This document shows positions 11,011-23,065 of a DNA stretch of 64,000 nucleotides, one piece after another. The stretch's first letter is position 1; the number at the start of each line of letters is the position of its first letter. Both the position numbers and the translations under genes were made by a program. The notes beneath the pieces are model-generated. The model had not been told where the DNA came from. It was given only the letters and a program-made list of their open reading frames with translations, and did not search any database. The stretch comes from Hysterangium stoloniferum (lineage: Eukaryota > Basidiomycota > Agaricomycetes > Hysterangiales > Hysterangiaceae): positions 62,001 to 126,000 of the forward strand of contig WHVD01000055.1 of NCBI GenBank assembly GCA_015178975.1, in the 5' to 3' direction.

Positions 11011-12407
11011 AGGAGGGTGTTTATAATTACTATAATCTCAAATATTTACTAATAAAAGTCTTATTTTTACAAAACTCCATCTTTAAATAGTGATATCTAT
11101 TCTGAAACAATTATATCATCAAAAAACAACCATCAGAAATAGTTCTCCATATTACATCTTATACAACCCATAGTTATTTAACAAATTCCATTGTATATAA
11201 TTTCCTTCCTTTTACAGATGCCTACTAATACTTTTATTAGTACTTTGTTTTTTAAAAGTTGTAATGAAGTTATTTCCATGTAAAATATGTAAAATATTAT
11301 TGGAAATTTTTCATACCACAGCTGTCTTTATTAAGTAAAACCCCCTATATATTCTGGGTATGTTGAATCAAGTAGAAATCTGCTTAGATTGACAGATCTA
11401 TTCCGAAGTAATACATATGTATTTAGAGGTGCCAATGATATACATATGCATGGAATGGACTATTTAAAGGTATCTATTTTTTAAAAGTATTAGTGTTTCA
11501 AACTACTAATTCTTTTTATTGTCTACTTGTGTCCAGAAAGATTCATTAGTTTGTAATGTATGAGAGAGTTTAAAACTTTTTGAAAGTTTTAAAAACCAAA
11601 TTATGTTTGAATCACATCCCAGATGTTTAAATGACCTTTAGAGTATATTAAAATTTGGTATACTTAATAGTTTTCAGATATCCTCCCCAGTGTATTATGT
11701 GTGTGAGGGATCCGTTGCGTCTATCAGTCCGTGTCAGGGTGTTAAAAAAAATTACAAACTATTTCAGAAGAATTAAAATAAATACCAGAAAATATACTAA
11801 AATTATGTATTAGATTACTATTCATATCTTTGTGAAGATCTCCAGAATTGTGTTTGGAAATTATCCTTGGGCTGTATCTGCAAGTGAAGCCCAGGTTTTT
11901 CCCACAAGGAATTCAAACTCCTCCCACTGCTGCCACACTGTCAGGCCGGGCAATCACCAGACTCACATCTTCCACTCCAAGCTCTCTAAAAATACAGTCT
12001 GACCAGCCCCCCCACAGGACAACCAAGGGCTACACAACCACCCCTCTGAGCCTTTTAATTGGCCCCATTGGCTTTGAGGTGTGTAACAGCAAATTCTGTC
12101 TTTTTGAGTTTTCACTAATTTATTTCTTATAAACCTTTGATCTTTTTTAATAGTTTTGTTAAGGCAGATCAGGGAGGTGAAGTTCTGAAGATTTGATTGA
12201 GTTTTCTAGGCATTCCAGTGAGTTATTTGTTAATTTTCACTTTTTTAATATCTTTTTAATATCTCTCTCTCTTTTTGTATCCTTTCTGGCCCAGATCATA
12301 TCCTCACACCATCCAGGATTGGATTTTTCTGATCATGTTTTTATTTTTTTTGATATTTTTCTATATTTAAATTTCGCATTTTTAATGTTTTTTTAATTTT
12401 CTTTTAG
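11011..12407. other. AT-rich stretch without a recognisable gene
   Basis: Low-complexity AT-rich DNA. A short frame at 11848-12132 overlaps a segment repeated near 9860 (TCTGCAAG(T/C)GAAG followed by TTTCCCACA) and is not supported as a gene. From about 12240 the sequence becomes T-rich and grades into the cassette array that follows. Confidence 0.4.
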
Positions 12408-13110
12408 GAAACCTTCTAATCTGTTGATTCCTATTTCATCTCAAGGCACCTTCTCAACATCCAGGATACTTCCAGGTAGGTTTTGGGTTGTTTTGATCAT
12501 GTTTTCTTATTTCTTTTGGTATTTTTCTATATTTAAATTTCGCATTTTTAATGTTTTTTAATGTTTTTGTAGGAAACCTTCTGATCTATTGATTCCTATT
12601 TCATCTCAAGGCACCTTCTCAACATCCAGGACACTTCCAGGTAGGTTTTGGGTTGTTTTGATCATGTTTTCTTATTTTTTTGGTATTTTTCTGTATTTAA
12701 ATTTCACGTTTTTAATGTTTTTTTAATGTTTTTTTTTTTTTAGGAAACCTTCTAATCTGTTATTCTTATTTCATCTCAGGGCATCTTCTCAACATCCAGG
12801 ATACTTTCAGGTAGGTTTTATATTGTTTTGATGATGTTTTTGTCTTTTTTGGTATTTTCCTGTATTTAAATTTCCTGTTTTTAATGTTTTTTGAATGTTT
12901 TTTAGGAGAACTTCTGATCCTTTGGTTCTTGCTTTATCTCAGAGCATCTTCCCAACATCCAGAAAAGTTTCAGGTGAAGCTTAGGTTGTTTTGATCGTGT
13001 TTTTGCTTTTTTTAATGTTTTTTGAATGTTTTTCAGAGACTTCTTATTCCTTTGGTAGCCATTTCATTTTACAATATCCTTACAATATCCAGGACATTTC
13101 AAGTGAGTTG
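12408..13110 (+). repeat. Tandem exon/intron-like cassettes, 5 copies
   Basis: Five copies of a unit of about 130-170 bp start near 12408, 12572, 12743, 12904 and 13036. Each has a T-rich tract ending in TTTTAG or TTTCAG, a core of about 70 nt (GAAACCTTCT...CAACATCCAGGA...CTTCCAG), then GTAGGTTTT or GTGAAG/GTGAGT. The core is bounded by perfect splice acceptor and donor signals, so each unit looks like exon plus intron. Copies diverge toward the right. The array lies directly upstream of the Helitron 2 frame and is probably its spliced leader. It encodes no long frame. Confidence 0.75.
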
Positions 13111-13562
13111 TGTATTCATTTATATATTTGTCATTCTAAGCAAATTTCCTTTTTTTAAATGCCTTTTCCTATTATCCTTCCACTTTTTTGGGCTTTTTTA
13201 CTTATTACAGGTAAGTAAAGTATTATCTAAGTGCTATTTTATTTCTCTGATGCTTTTCACTAGACTCAGAATATTCCAAGTGAGTGTTTAAATTATATCT
13301 ATATATTTTGACATTTTTTTTGATTATTTTTAACTACTTTAGGTTCTTTTGGCTCTGTCCACATTCATTCACTTCAGTATAGCTGGATTTTCTCAAATGC
13401 AATTCAGAAGTCATTTTATTAAGGTATCTTTCCATTTTTTCTACAGTTACTTGCCATTGACTGAATATTATCAGGTTTTGCTTTTTTGCCTATTGGTAGC
13501 TTGCATAGTAATGTAAGCCTAACCTATTTTTGTTTCAATGCCTAATCTATCCACCATTTTAG

Positions 13563-16500
13563 GGATCTACCTTCTGAACCTTCTACACCTGAACACAATC
13601 AGGAAAATGTATGTACTCAAGACCATCAGCAGCATTTGTTAATGACCCCACACACTGAGCATCATTATGGTGCTTCTCAGCAGGGTCATATTCCTGCTCC
13701 TCTACCATTACCCTTCCCCCTCCCTGCTAATTATCTGCCTATCAATCAGCAGGATCCTTTTGCTATTGCTGGATCATCACGTAATACAAATGGTCCTGCT
13801 CTTACTCCTGGCACTGCTATAGCTAATATACATGTACAATTGGCAAATAGACCACAGATTGCATCATCATCCAGACACAATCCTGCTGCATTGGAACCTC
13901 CTACTGAGGTAGGCAGGGCAGCAATGGAAGCATTATTTGCTCAGGCTGCTCTGAACCCTGCACCTTCCCCTCCTAATCGTAGAAAGAGATGGGTTGGAAG
14001 AAGAGGAGTTGCTGCTATACAAGCTCAGGCAGTTGCCCTTCCACTCTCCCAGATTATTCCTGCTCCTCCTATCTTACCTGTAGACCATGTTCCTATTCCT
14101 GCTATTGTTCCTATACCAATGGATGAGGATGCATTACTATTACCACATATTCCTGAGCCTGCTGAACCTGTTCCACTACCTCCTGGACCCCCTGGGCCAC
14201 TCCCCTTGGCCAGGTGCCCAATTGATGAGAATAATCCACAGTTGCAGCCACATTATCTGGGAACAATGACTGTATTGTGTTCAAAATGCAATGCATTACA
14301 TTGGATGGCAGAGCACCTTCAGCATTCCTCTAATAACAATTCTCTTTTTGGAGGTTGTTGTTTATCTGGAAAGGTCAAATTACCTATACTACCATTACAT
14401 CATCTACTAGAGAATCCTGAGGATACAGATTCTAAAGAGTTTCGTAAAAATATCTGAGCATATAATTCTGCTTTAGCATTTACTTCCCTGGGTGCTACAA
14501 TGGACAGGTCATTGCTTGATGGGGAACGTGGTCCCTATGTCTTTAAGCTCCATGGGGAACTTAGACATAATCATGGTGCTCTTATTCCTAATGAGGGTCA
14601 GACACCTTCCTATGCTCAGCTCTACTTTTATGAAGCAGATGCTGCATTAGAGCATAGGTATATGTACATGTAACCAGGACAAAAGAATCAATGCTACAAC
14701 CCTTTCTGGATTACAGGATATGATGCTAGAATTTAATCCTTTTGTTCACATCTATAAACAAGCCATGACACATCTGAGAGACCAACCAATCACTCCTCAG
14801 CTCCAGGTCAGGTTGACATATAAGGCTCATACAGATCCAAGGCGATATAACATTCCAACAGGGGATGAGTTGGCAGTCATTCATTCTCCCAGGGGATGGT
14901 ACTTCTACTGATAGAAGAGACATTGTGCTTAATTATCAGGGTGGAGGATTTAGAAGAATCTTTGAAACTAATCCTTTGTATGCTCCACTCCATTATGTAC
15001 TATTCTTTCCAAAAGGAGAGCAAGGCTGGAGCTGGGATATTCCCTATGCAAATGAACCACTCCCTGCTGAGATAATCCCAGTCCCAGCAGCCATTGAGGA
15101 GATTACTCCAGAGCCAGAAGTCCTTGAACCAGCTCCTGAGGAGATAGTACCTGACTTGCCAGAGGTAGTGATTCCTCAACCTGAAGTGGTTCCCCAAGTT
15201 GTACCTCTCCCACCTGAGCAAATAGATATTCCAGTTGATGATGCTATACCACCTCCTGAGCTGGCTATGGAGCAGGATGAGGTACAAGGAATTACTGAAG
15301 AACTTGAACCTGAACAAATGACAGAGAATAGGCAGAAGAAAAAGCAGACAAAAGTCTCCCAGATAAAGTATTATGCTTATCGACTCTTTCAAAGAATTGG
15401 TGAAGCAACTACAATTCTAAGGGGTGGAAAACTGCTTCAGAAATACATTGTAGATGCATGGGCAGCAGCAGAGCAAAGCAGGCTATCATGGATAAAACAC
15501 AATCAAGGCACTTTACGAGCTGAAATGTACCATCAGGTGGTTGATGCCTTCATAGTACAGGATAATAACCAACCTGAGCCAAATGAAATTGGAAGTAGAT
15601 TTATACTGCCAGCAACCTTCCAAGGTAGTAGTTGGGATATGATGGAAAATTTGCAAAATTCACTGGCTATATCACGCAAATATGGCAATGCAAGCATGTT
15701 TATTACTATGACAGCCAACCCCAAATGGAGGGAAATAACTGAAGCACTTCTTCCAGGCCAAACTGCAGCTGATCACCCAGATATAGTATCACGTGTTTTT
15801 GCATTGAAAAAGGCAGACTTGCTTCAGTTCATTATGAAGAAGAATTACCTTGGAAAAACAGTTGCCCATGTCCATACCATTGAATTTCAGAAGCGTGGAC
15901 TCTCTCATATGCATTTGCTCATATGGTTTGAAGAGGGGGCAAAGCTTTGGACTCCTGCAGAAGTTGATTCTATGATATCTGCAGAGTTTCCAGATCAAGA
16001 GGAGCAACCAAAGCTTTACAAGTTGGTATCTGAGCTCATGTATGTGGTGAAAAATGTATCAAAGATAACAAATGTACAAAGCATTTTCCCAAGCCCTTTC
16101 GTGAATCTACAAGTATAAATGAAGATGGCTATTTAAAGTATCGCCGTAGAAATGATGGCAGAAAACATAAAGTCAGAGGTCATGAGCTAGACAATCAACA
16201 TGTTGTCCCTTACTGTGCTGCCCTTCTTCTCATTCTGGAATGTCATATCAATGTTGAGATGACTTTTAATGTTCACTCCATTAAATATATTCACAAGTAT
16301 ATATACAAAGGACATGATCATACAACAATGGAGTTTGGAAAGAACAAGGATGAAATTCAACAATATATTGATGCCCACTATGTCAGTGTACATGAAACAT
16401 TTTGGAGACTTTTGGAAAATGAGATACATACTCAAATTCCTGTTGTTATAGCCCTCCCTGTGCATTTAGAGAATCACCAGTCAGTTATCTTTGATGGCAT

Positions 16501-18653
16501 GGAGGGTCCAGAAGAAGCTTTGGATGCTGCCCATCGTTCCAAGACTAAGTTGATGGCATACTTTGAGGCCAATTCTAACAATACAATAGGCCTTAATGGT
16601 AGAGCAGCCAATTCACTTCACTATGTTGATTTTCCAGAATTTTTCACATGGAATTCAAAAAACAGAAAATGGAATACAAGAAAAAGGGGATTTGCCATTG
16701 GACGTATTCATTTTGCAGGATCCTCAAGTGGCCCAAGGTTCTTCCTACATACTTTACTCACAGTTGTAAAGGGGGCAACTTCTTTTGAAGATCTCAGGAC
16801 CTATAAAGGACAGGTCTATCCTTCCTTCTAAGCAGCCTGCATGGCACATGGTCTACTTGAAGATGATAAAGAATGGAAGTTGTGTCTTCAAGAGGCAAAG
16901 ACTATGTAGACTGGATCTCAATTAAGGAGACTATTTGCTACTATTCTCAGCCAATGCTTTCCTTCTGATCCAGCTGCACTCTGGCATGAATTTAAAGCAG
17001 ACATTTGTGATGACTTGGAATACTTTCTTCAGACACATCTTAATGAGCCAAACCCATCTCCTGAGACAGTCCATGACTTTGGCCTCTTTAAGCTTCCTGA
17101 AATTCTTCATACAAGTGGGAAACCACTCTCAGAGTACCCTCATACAGTATGCCTCAATATACACAGCCATGGGAAAACAGAGTAGGAAATCAATTCATCA
17201 ATGAACAGAGGGCTTATGACAAGGATACTGAGCAAATAAAAGCAAATATAAATATTGAAAAGTTAAATGAGGGCCAAAGGGTTGCATACAATCAAATTAT
17301 GGATGCTCTCATTGCAAGACATGAAACTGGAGTAGATGGAAAGCTTTTCTTTTTAAATGGACCTGGGGATACTGGAAAATCATTTGTTTGGAATACTTTG
17401 GCACATGCCTGCAGAGGCAAAGGACTCATTGTACTCTGTGTTGCCTCCTCTGGCATCGCTTCACTTATTCTGAGTGGTGGGCAGACATCTCACAGTATGT
17501 TTCAAATTCCCCTTGAGGTTGATGAGAATTCCATCTGTACAATGAAGAAAGGCTCAGATAAGGCCAATCTAATGAAAGAGGTCAGCCTTATTATTTGGGA
17601 TGAGGTTCCAATGCAGAATCACTTTGCCTGTGAAGCAGTAGATCAGAGCCTTAGAGATATGTATCCTTAACAAGGATGTTCCTTTTGGAGGCATTACAGT
17701 ACCATGGGGTGGTGACTTTCAATAGACATTGCCTGTCATTCCTAAAGGTTCAAAAGAAGATATTATTGGTGCATGTATTTCACGGTCTCACCTTTGGCAC
17801 AATGTCAAGATTCTGTTTTTGACTGAGAATATGCATGTAGATCCTACTTATCAAGAGAGTGCTGTTTTTGCTCAGTGGCTTTTGGATATTGGACATGGAA
17901 AGGACATGCCTCTTGGTCATATATTTTAAAGTCCCTGAACACATGCTATGTGGACCAACAGTGGATAATTTAGTCTCAACTATTTATCCAAACATACATG
18001 ACCCTGAGGTTCTTACTGATGAGTTTTTCTTGGAGTGGGCCATTCTCTGTCCTTGAAATACAAATGTAGATCAAATCAATGACATGCTCTTTGAAAAATT
18101 TCCAGGGATTGGGCAGACCTACCACAGTGCAGATAGTGTCAAAGATGGAGCCAATGAGACATTATATCCTCCTGAGTACTTAAACTCAATCAACTTTGGA
18201 GGATTGTCACCAAGTAAATTGCATTTGAAACCTGGAGTGCCATTGATGCTTCTCCAAAACTTGGATCCAGGACAAGGACTCTGTAATGGAACAAGACTGC
18301 AGTTAATACAAATGACTCACAGAGTACTTGAAGTAAAGATCATTACAGGACCTTCAGCAGGAGAGCTGGCATTCATTCCTCAAATAACAATTATTCCAAC
18401 TACAAAACAAGTGCCATTTGAACTGCATTGTTGGCAGTTTCCAGTCAGGCTAGCATTTTCTATGACTATCAATAAGTCACAGGGTCAATCTTTAAAATTA
18501 GTTGGATTGGATCTGCGTAGTCCTGTGTTCTCACATGGACAGTTTTATGTTGGTGTTTCAAGAGGGACAAATTGGGGAAGAGTGAAAATCCTACTCCATG
18601 ACACTGATATGACTGCAAATGTAGTGTTTAAGGATGTTATTATTGATCCATGA
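13563..18653 (+). pseudogene. Helitron 2: Rep/PIF1 helicase protein, decayed
   Basis: Nearly the full Helitron protein can be read across three frames. Order: a proline-rich N-terminus with a Cys motif CSKCNALHWM (13636-14457), the block GPYVFKLHGELRHNHGAL (about 14530), YNIPTGDELAVI (about 14850), the HUH Rep motif in RGLSHMHLLIW (about 15900), the Tyr motif YIHKYIYKGHD (about 16285), an intermediate domain to 16831, then a PIF1-like helicase. The helicase shows Walker A GPGDTGKS (about 17360, canonical second G replaced by D), Walker B IIWDEV (about 17595) and a C-terminal INKSQGQS motif (about 18470) ending at 18653. Breaks include the stop at 14455, frameshifts near 14680, 14885 and 16100, and stops near 16831, 16908, 17668, 17725, 17930 and 18055. 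Known role: rolling-circle transposition. Not functional here. Confidence 0.93.
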
Positions 18654-18853
18654 GTAAGTATTCAGTAACATTCCAAAAGAAGACTGACTTATGTTTTTAG
18701 GTTCAGTGTGAAGGGCATAGATGGTTGGTGCAGTGTTAGCGGGAAGGCTCGACAGGAAATAATTGATATATTTATGTGTATATTTTTATGTTTTACTTGC
18801 TCGGCTCTTATAAGGTCGTTTGAAACTCCACAAAGAAATACTGGCAAGTATTA

Positions 18854-19534
18854 CAGTCGTTTGCATTGCGTAAGGCGCGAGCTTGCATTAGCTGCCGCCA
18901 AACGTCGCGAATACAATATCTTCATGAATACACCACCAAATTGCACAGACATAATATCTCAGTCGTCATGAAGTGTGTAAATCGACCAATATTGAAAATG
19001 ATACATATAACAGATAGAATATCTCTCACTAAAGTAAGTAAACTATAACGATCGAGTGAGGCTGACGTACTGGTTCTCAACTATTTATGGGGAGTCGAAA
19101 CAAATAGAGAATTGGCACAAAAATAAAACAGAAAGAATTGCAAGATACTATCAAGAGAAGATGGATACAGAATTCAATAGGGTGGGTAGAACCTACTCTG
19201 AGTGTATCGGTGTCCGGAGCATGTGCTAGTCTTGATCCATAACAGATTAGATAGTTCATTTTGTAATTAAATTTTTTAGTGCGTTCAAATAGTATTTTCA
19301 ATTAATTCCACTCCTGTAAAATGCTGAGTTTTTTGTGAGCTGTATGGACACGCAGAGGAACAATTTTATGGGAACAAAATTTCTTGAAAATAGTATTTGG
19401 AAATACTAATATATTTAATTACAAGATGAACTATTTAATTTTTGTGAGACTTGGTGGTTTATTCGTGGAGATATCATGTCCGCAAACTGGGACGCTCGGC
19501 GGCAGCTAATGCAAGTGCGCAATGCAAACAGCTG
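18854..19534. mobile_element. TA-flanked terminal-inverted-repeat element (MITE-like)
   Basis: The left end CAGTCGTTTGCATTGCG and the reverse complement of the right end CAGCTGTTTGCATTGCG match, and the similarity continues for about 100 bp (TTGCATTAGCTGCCGCC, AATA(C/A)ACCACCAA). A TA dinucleotide flanks both ends (18852-18853, 19535-19536). TA duplication and a CAG terminus are features of Tc1/mariner-type elements. The 681-bp interior has no transposase frame, so it is probably non-autonomous. The CYP51 fragment begins directly to its right. Confidence 0.7.
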
Positions 19535-19836
19535 TAAATCACAATAAAGTAGGAAGATGCGGGAGTTTGATGGAGAAATGCCAGCACTAGCTCAGGATTC
19601 CACAAATGGGATGATGAGGAGTTAGACATGGTGCTCAGCGAAAAGACACCCTCACTGTGGTGATCAACATCAGCGTACTCAAATGATTGTAAGAGGCTAA
19701 TAAATTTTTGCAGGTAATTCCTCAAAACCCGAATGAGTCTCCGGTTGTCTTTGACTGGCTTCCATTTTCATTGGTTCTACGATTCAATATGGAAACGACC
19801 TTGTCAACTTCTTTAACAAATGTCGCAGAAAGGTCT
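19535..19836. pseudogene. CYP51 fragments: exon 1 (antisense) and exon 2 (sense)
   Basis: 19535-19640 matches the plus strand of 35140-35245, that is the antisense of the first exon and start codon of the intact CYP51. 19712-19836 matches exon 2 of the same gene but in sense orientation (ATTCCTCAAAACCCGAATGA, then the equivalent of VVFDWLPF and the donor site after CGCAGAAAG). The two pieces therefore lie head to head, which one simple duplication cannot give. A frameshift is present within exon 2. No function is expected. Confidence 0.8.
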
Positions 19837-20022
19837 GATCTACACCACTCACTTTCCGCAGGGTAATCACTGCATTCCATCGCCATATCCCAGTGGGTTT
19901 CCCTCTCTCACTGGCATCTAGAGAAAATCGCACAGCCCTTCAGAAATACTCCTAAATATTAATTCTTGGGATCCGGAGGGGCGTCACAATTCTAATGGTA
20001 AATAACGGGAGGAAATGTTCGC

Positions 20023-21966
20023 TTAATTGGACGCAGAAGGAGCGTTTCTGACCCGTCCATTGTCCTCCAGTATCGACATGAAATGCGAGTTAGATAGGAC
20101 CGAAGGACCAGTGAACGGATTGGCGATGAGGAGTAAGAGGGAGTGTGAGTCACTTTTCAAACGTGAAAAGTCTCTGAAATCGTGGGGGTGATCGCGAAAG
20201 TCAAGTGGATCGAAATGTGAGAAAAAATTGACGAAAGGGTTTACTACATTTTCTGCCTGTATTCCCCTACAGGAAAATTCTGGATCCGGAGAAGCTGCTA
20301 TGAGGGACACGATGGTTTTTATTGTGCTAGCAAGATCACTGAACATGAGCCCTTGGTCGGGTTGGATCGAAATATGACTAGAAGGGGGAGGTAAGTTAAG
20401 ATATCAGTTGACAAAAGTGCATGTACAACGTGCCGTAGATAGAAAACAATAAACGAGGCAATTCGATTGATCTTCTTGGCGTGGTCTATCAGCAATACCC
20501 TGTCCTCGAAGAATGTATTCACAGCACGTCCTTTGCCCCGGAAGGAGTAATCAAGCCACCCATGTCGCGATGTAGCTCCAATGTTGGTATCTAGGGCGAT
20601 ATCCAATAACGCCTCAGAGATGATATGAAACCGTGCATCCTGTCGAGAACATGGTATGGAGACTTCCATTTGGGAGCGTATAAAGTAACCATGTCTGTTG
20701 TAAGACCATCTTGAGTTGGATCTGGCATGGCTTGAGTCAGCTCGGTGAAGGCTGCTGACAACATATCTTACTGTTGTTGCAGCCAGGATTCCAAATAATC
20801 ATGAATAGCATTCAGCTCTTTGAATGATAGCCTACGTAAATGGCAGAGATCAACCATGATCTGTGTAAGCGTGTAGGGAAGGGAATCATAGTCCCGTTCC
20901 CACGAGCTGACATATCGACAGAGAATTACAATGAAATTAGATAGAACCTCGTCATAATGAATATGCAAGGGTGCACTCGTCAGGTGTTGATATAGTGCTG
21001 ACATGATTTCAGGCGACCCATGATCCTCCCTGGAACAACGGAATGCAAGACCTAACCACTCTAAAATAATGTGGATGTAATCATCATCTCGGTATCCAAT
21101 AGGGCTCCAAGTCCTCCCGCCAAAAACATTGAATGCTTGTTTTCGAATATAAAGTGGGTAGGATGGCCTGCGAAGATGTTCAACGTTCAAAGGGTTGGCG
21201 AGAAATTCTGGTAATAGGTGGATACACATACCGCATTAGATCGGCTGTCTCTTGCAAGATTATTCCAAGACTTTGTGCGGAGGGGCGTTTGTAAAGTCGT
21301 CTATATCTATAAAGTGGCCAACGATTCACAATTTGCCTATAAAGCGATAGCTTGGCTAAGAACAGCGAAACCTTTGAGTGATGAAGGATTGTCCTGCCGA
21401 CTCGTTCCAGAGCGAGTCCACAAAAATAACCCGGTCCAACTTCAACTTCTGTGTCAGTATCCGTTCCACTAGCACCCCAGTCAAAGTTCGCGTTCCTATT
21501 GGATCTAGAGCCATCTGGGACAATAAACACGTCTGGCGGATAGTGACATGTCGCCTGACCTCGGCACTGTGGAAACCAGGTATTGGATGAGTGAATAATG
21601 ATAATGATAACTTTCAATGAATAGATGTCCCACAATTTCGCCTATCCAAATGGATATCTGTTCTTCAGACAGCTGGATATGACCAATATATTCAGCCCCC
21701 TGTAGGCATAAGTCATGGCCTGGTTCGTCGCAACCCCATTGCTCATGGAGCATTTTGTAAGCTTTCATTGCTCTCGTGATATTTTGATCGCTCAGCTGAG
21801 AGTCGGCAATTATTACTGCTGCTGAAGGGGAAACCGTAGGGGGTAACCCTGCAACGTCGGCCAGACGAGTTATCCCATCCGCCCCGTAGGTATTTGGCAG
21901 GGAATCGGTAGTGATAGGCATCAGTATTTGGTTATCAATAAATGAAAAGTGATATGCCCTAAGCAA
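20023..21966 (-). CDS. Unrecognised multi-exon protein, possibly decaying
   Basis: Several consecutive minus-strand frames look coding: 21966-21640 (starting MLRAYHFSFIDNQILMPITT), 21560-21240 (containing PDVFIVPDGSRSNRN), 21229-20768 (ending DYLESWLQQQ), then 20669-20319 and 20346-20023. Joining them needs introns, one of which (near 21230) would be only about 24 nt, so a frameshift there is also possible. I recognise no domain; a domain search is needed before naming it. It sits in a 2.6-kb block that separates exon 2 from exon 3 of the CYP51 fragments, so it was inserted or rearranged into that pseudogene. Coordinates cover the coding-like stretch and the number of genes is uncertain. Confidence 0.4.
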
Positions 21967-22415
21967 TTGGGTAAAATGTGCATCGCATTGCGATGAAACT
22001 TATTCCGGCTGTGTTGCTGTGCTTGGCTCTTGGCCCGTCACAGGATACTTTGGCACAAGTGCTAGGCAAGCCAGAAATAATCCGAAGAACTTCTCATTTG
22101 TATATATTGTCTGATCCAGAAATATTCTGTCATGTCTTATTTTATATCTACCATGCCGACTCAAGATGATCCTCCTCTATATTCCCGGCCAGAGGAACAA
22201 GCAAATTTCTGATAGTGAGACTGAGGATAAGTATTTCAAACAAAACATGCATAATGAAATTGTGAAATGTGTATATCCTAGCTAACCAGTATAACAGGCT
22301 AAGCCCAGCTGTGTACTGAGTGGTATTTTTTTTAAATAACGAGTTGGTGTATACTAACTATTTCAGGTGTCTGTCTATTAGCTAGCCTAACAGCCTTGAT
22401 CCAGGTGCTCTAGGA

Positions 22416-22866
22416 TCACTGTGTTCCTCATGTAAAGCCTTGTTCTGTGCTAATGTACCTCATTTGAATCAGCATGGAAACGTATTTACTTTCATACTCT
22501 CAGACGCCGGATGACTGTCGGTCTTGGACCAAAGGGGAGCGACTTTATATTGGGAGAAAGGCTTTCAGCTGAAGACGCTTACCCTGTAAGATTTTCTTTA
22601 CAATTTTTCTCTCTGCCCTTCTTACTCGTTATGATATTATAGCACTTAACCACACCAGTATTTGGCAAGGGAGTAGTAAGTCTGCGAAATAACGCTCTTC
22701 TAAACAACTTTTGATCTGCAATCAATGCCCATCACCCAATAGTGAGCTGAGAATTTCTCCAACGAGGATGGTTCCCTCCGCACCCGACGTTCGAAGATTG
22801 CGAAAATTACCTATTAGACGCAGTCATCCGTGAGACACCTCGTTGTCACCCGCCAATTCACAGTCA
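22416..22866 (+). pseudogene. CYP51 fragment: exon 3 and part of a later exon, internal deletion
   Basis: 22416-22720 matches the reverse complement of about 34930-34590: intron 2, the exon encoding RRMTVGLGPKGSDFILGERL, the next intron and LTTPVFGKGVV plus its donor. The sequence then jumps to the equivalent of about 33885-33770 (NFSNEDGSLRT and the ExxR helix region), so roughly 0.7 kb of the gene is missing. The heme-binding exon is absent. Frameshifts occur after NEDGSLRT and a stop lies in the ExxR region. It is in sense orientation and is joined directly to a HUS1 fragment. Confidence 0.85.
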
Positions 22867-23065
22867 TTGGAATTAGATTGGATCCGGTAATCTTTAGACT
22901 GTAGGGGTACTCGATTGAGTGGCGACAAATCAAACATCGCGAAACGACTTACTACCTTGATTATTCTACATACAGTTATCAGTACCACTAGTAAGTAACA
23001 CATTCTCGTATTTTTTCACGACTAGACTTGAATTCCCAACGGTCGCCCGGCTTGTCACATATTAT
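22867..23065 (-). pseudogene. HUS1 fragment
   Basis: This segment matches 27249-27460 of the intact HUS1 gene over about 200 bp with scattered substitutions and a small deletion. It covers the start of exon 4, the 13-nt micro-exon, its two flanking introns and the end of exon 2 (CTTGTCACATATTATCC). As the parent is on the minus strand, this copy is too. It abuts the CYP51 fragment without spacer. Confidence 0.88.

Noticed and set aside
20023..21966. Idea that the unknown minus-strand gene is a transposase
   Set aside because: No catalytic DDE, HUH or tyrosine recombinase motif could be seen, and no terminal repeats define the block.
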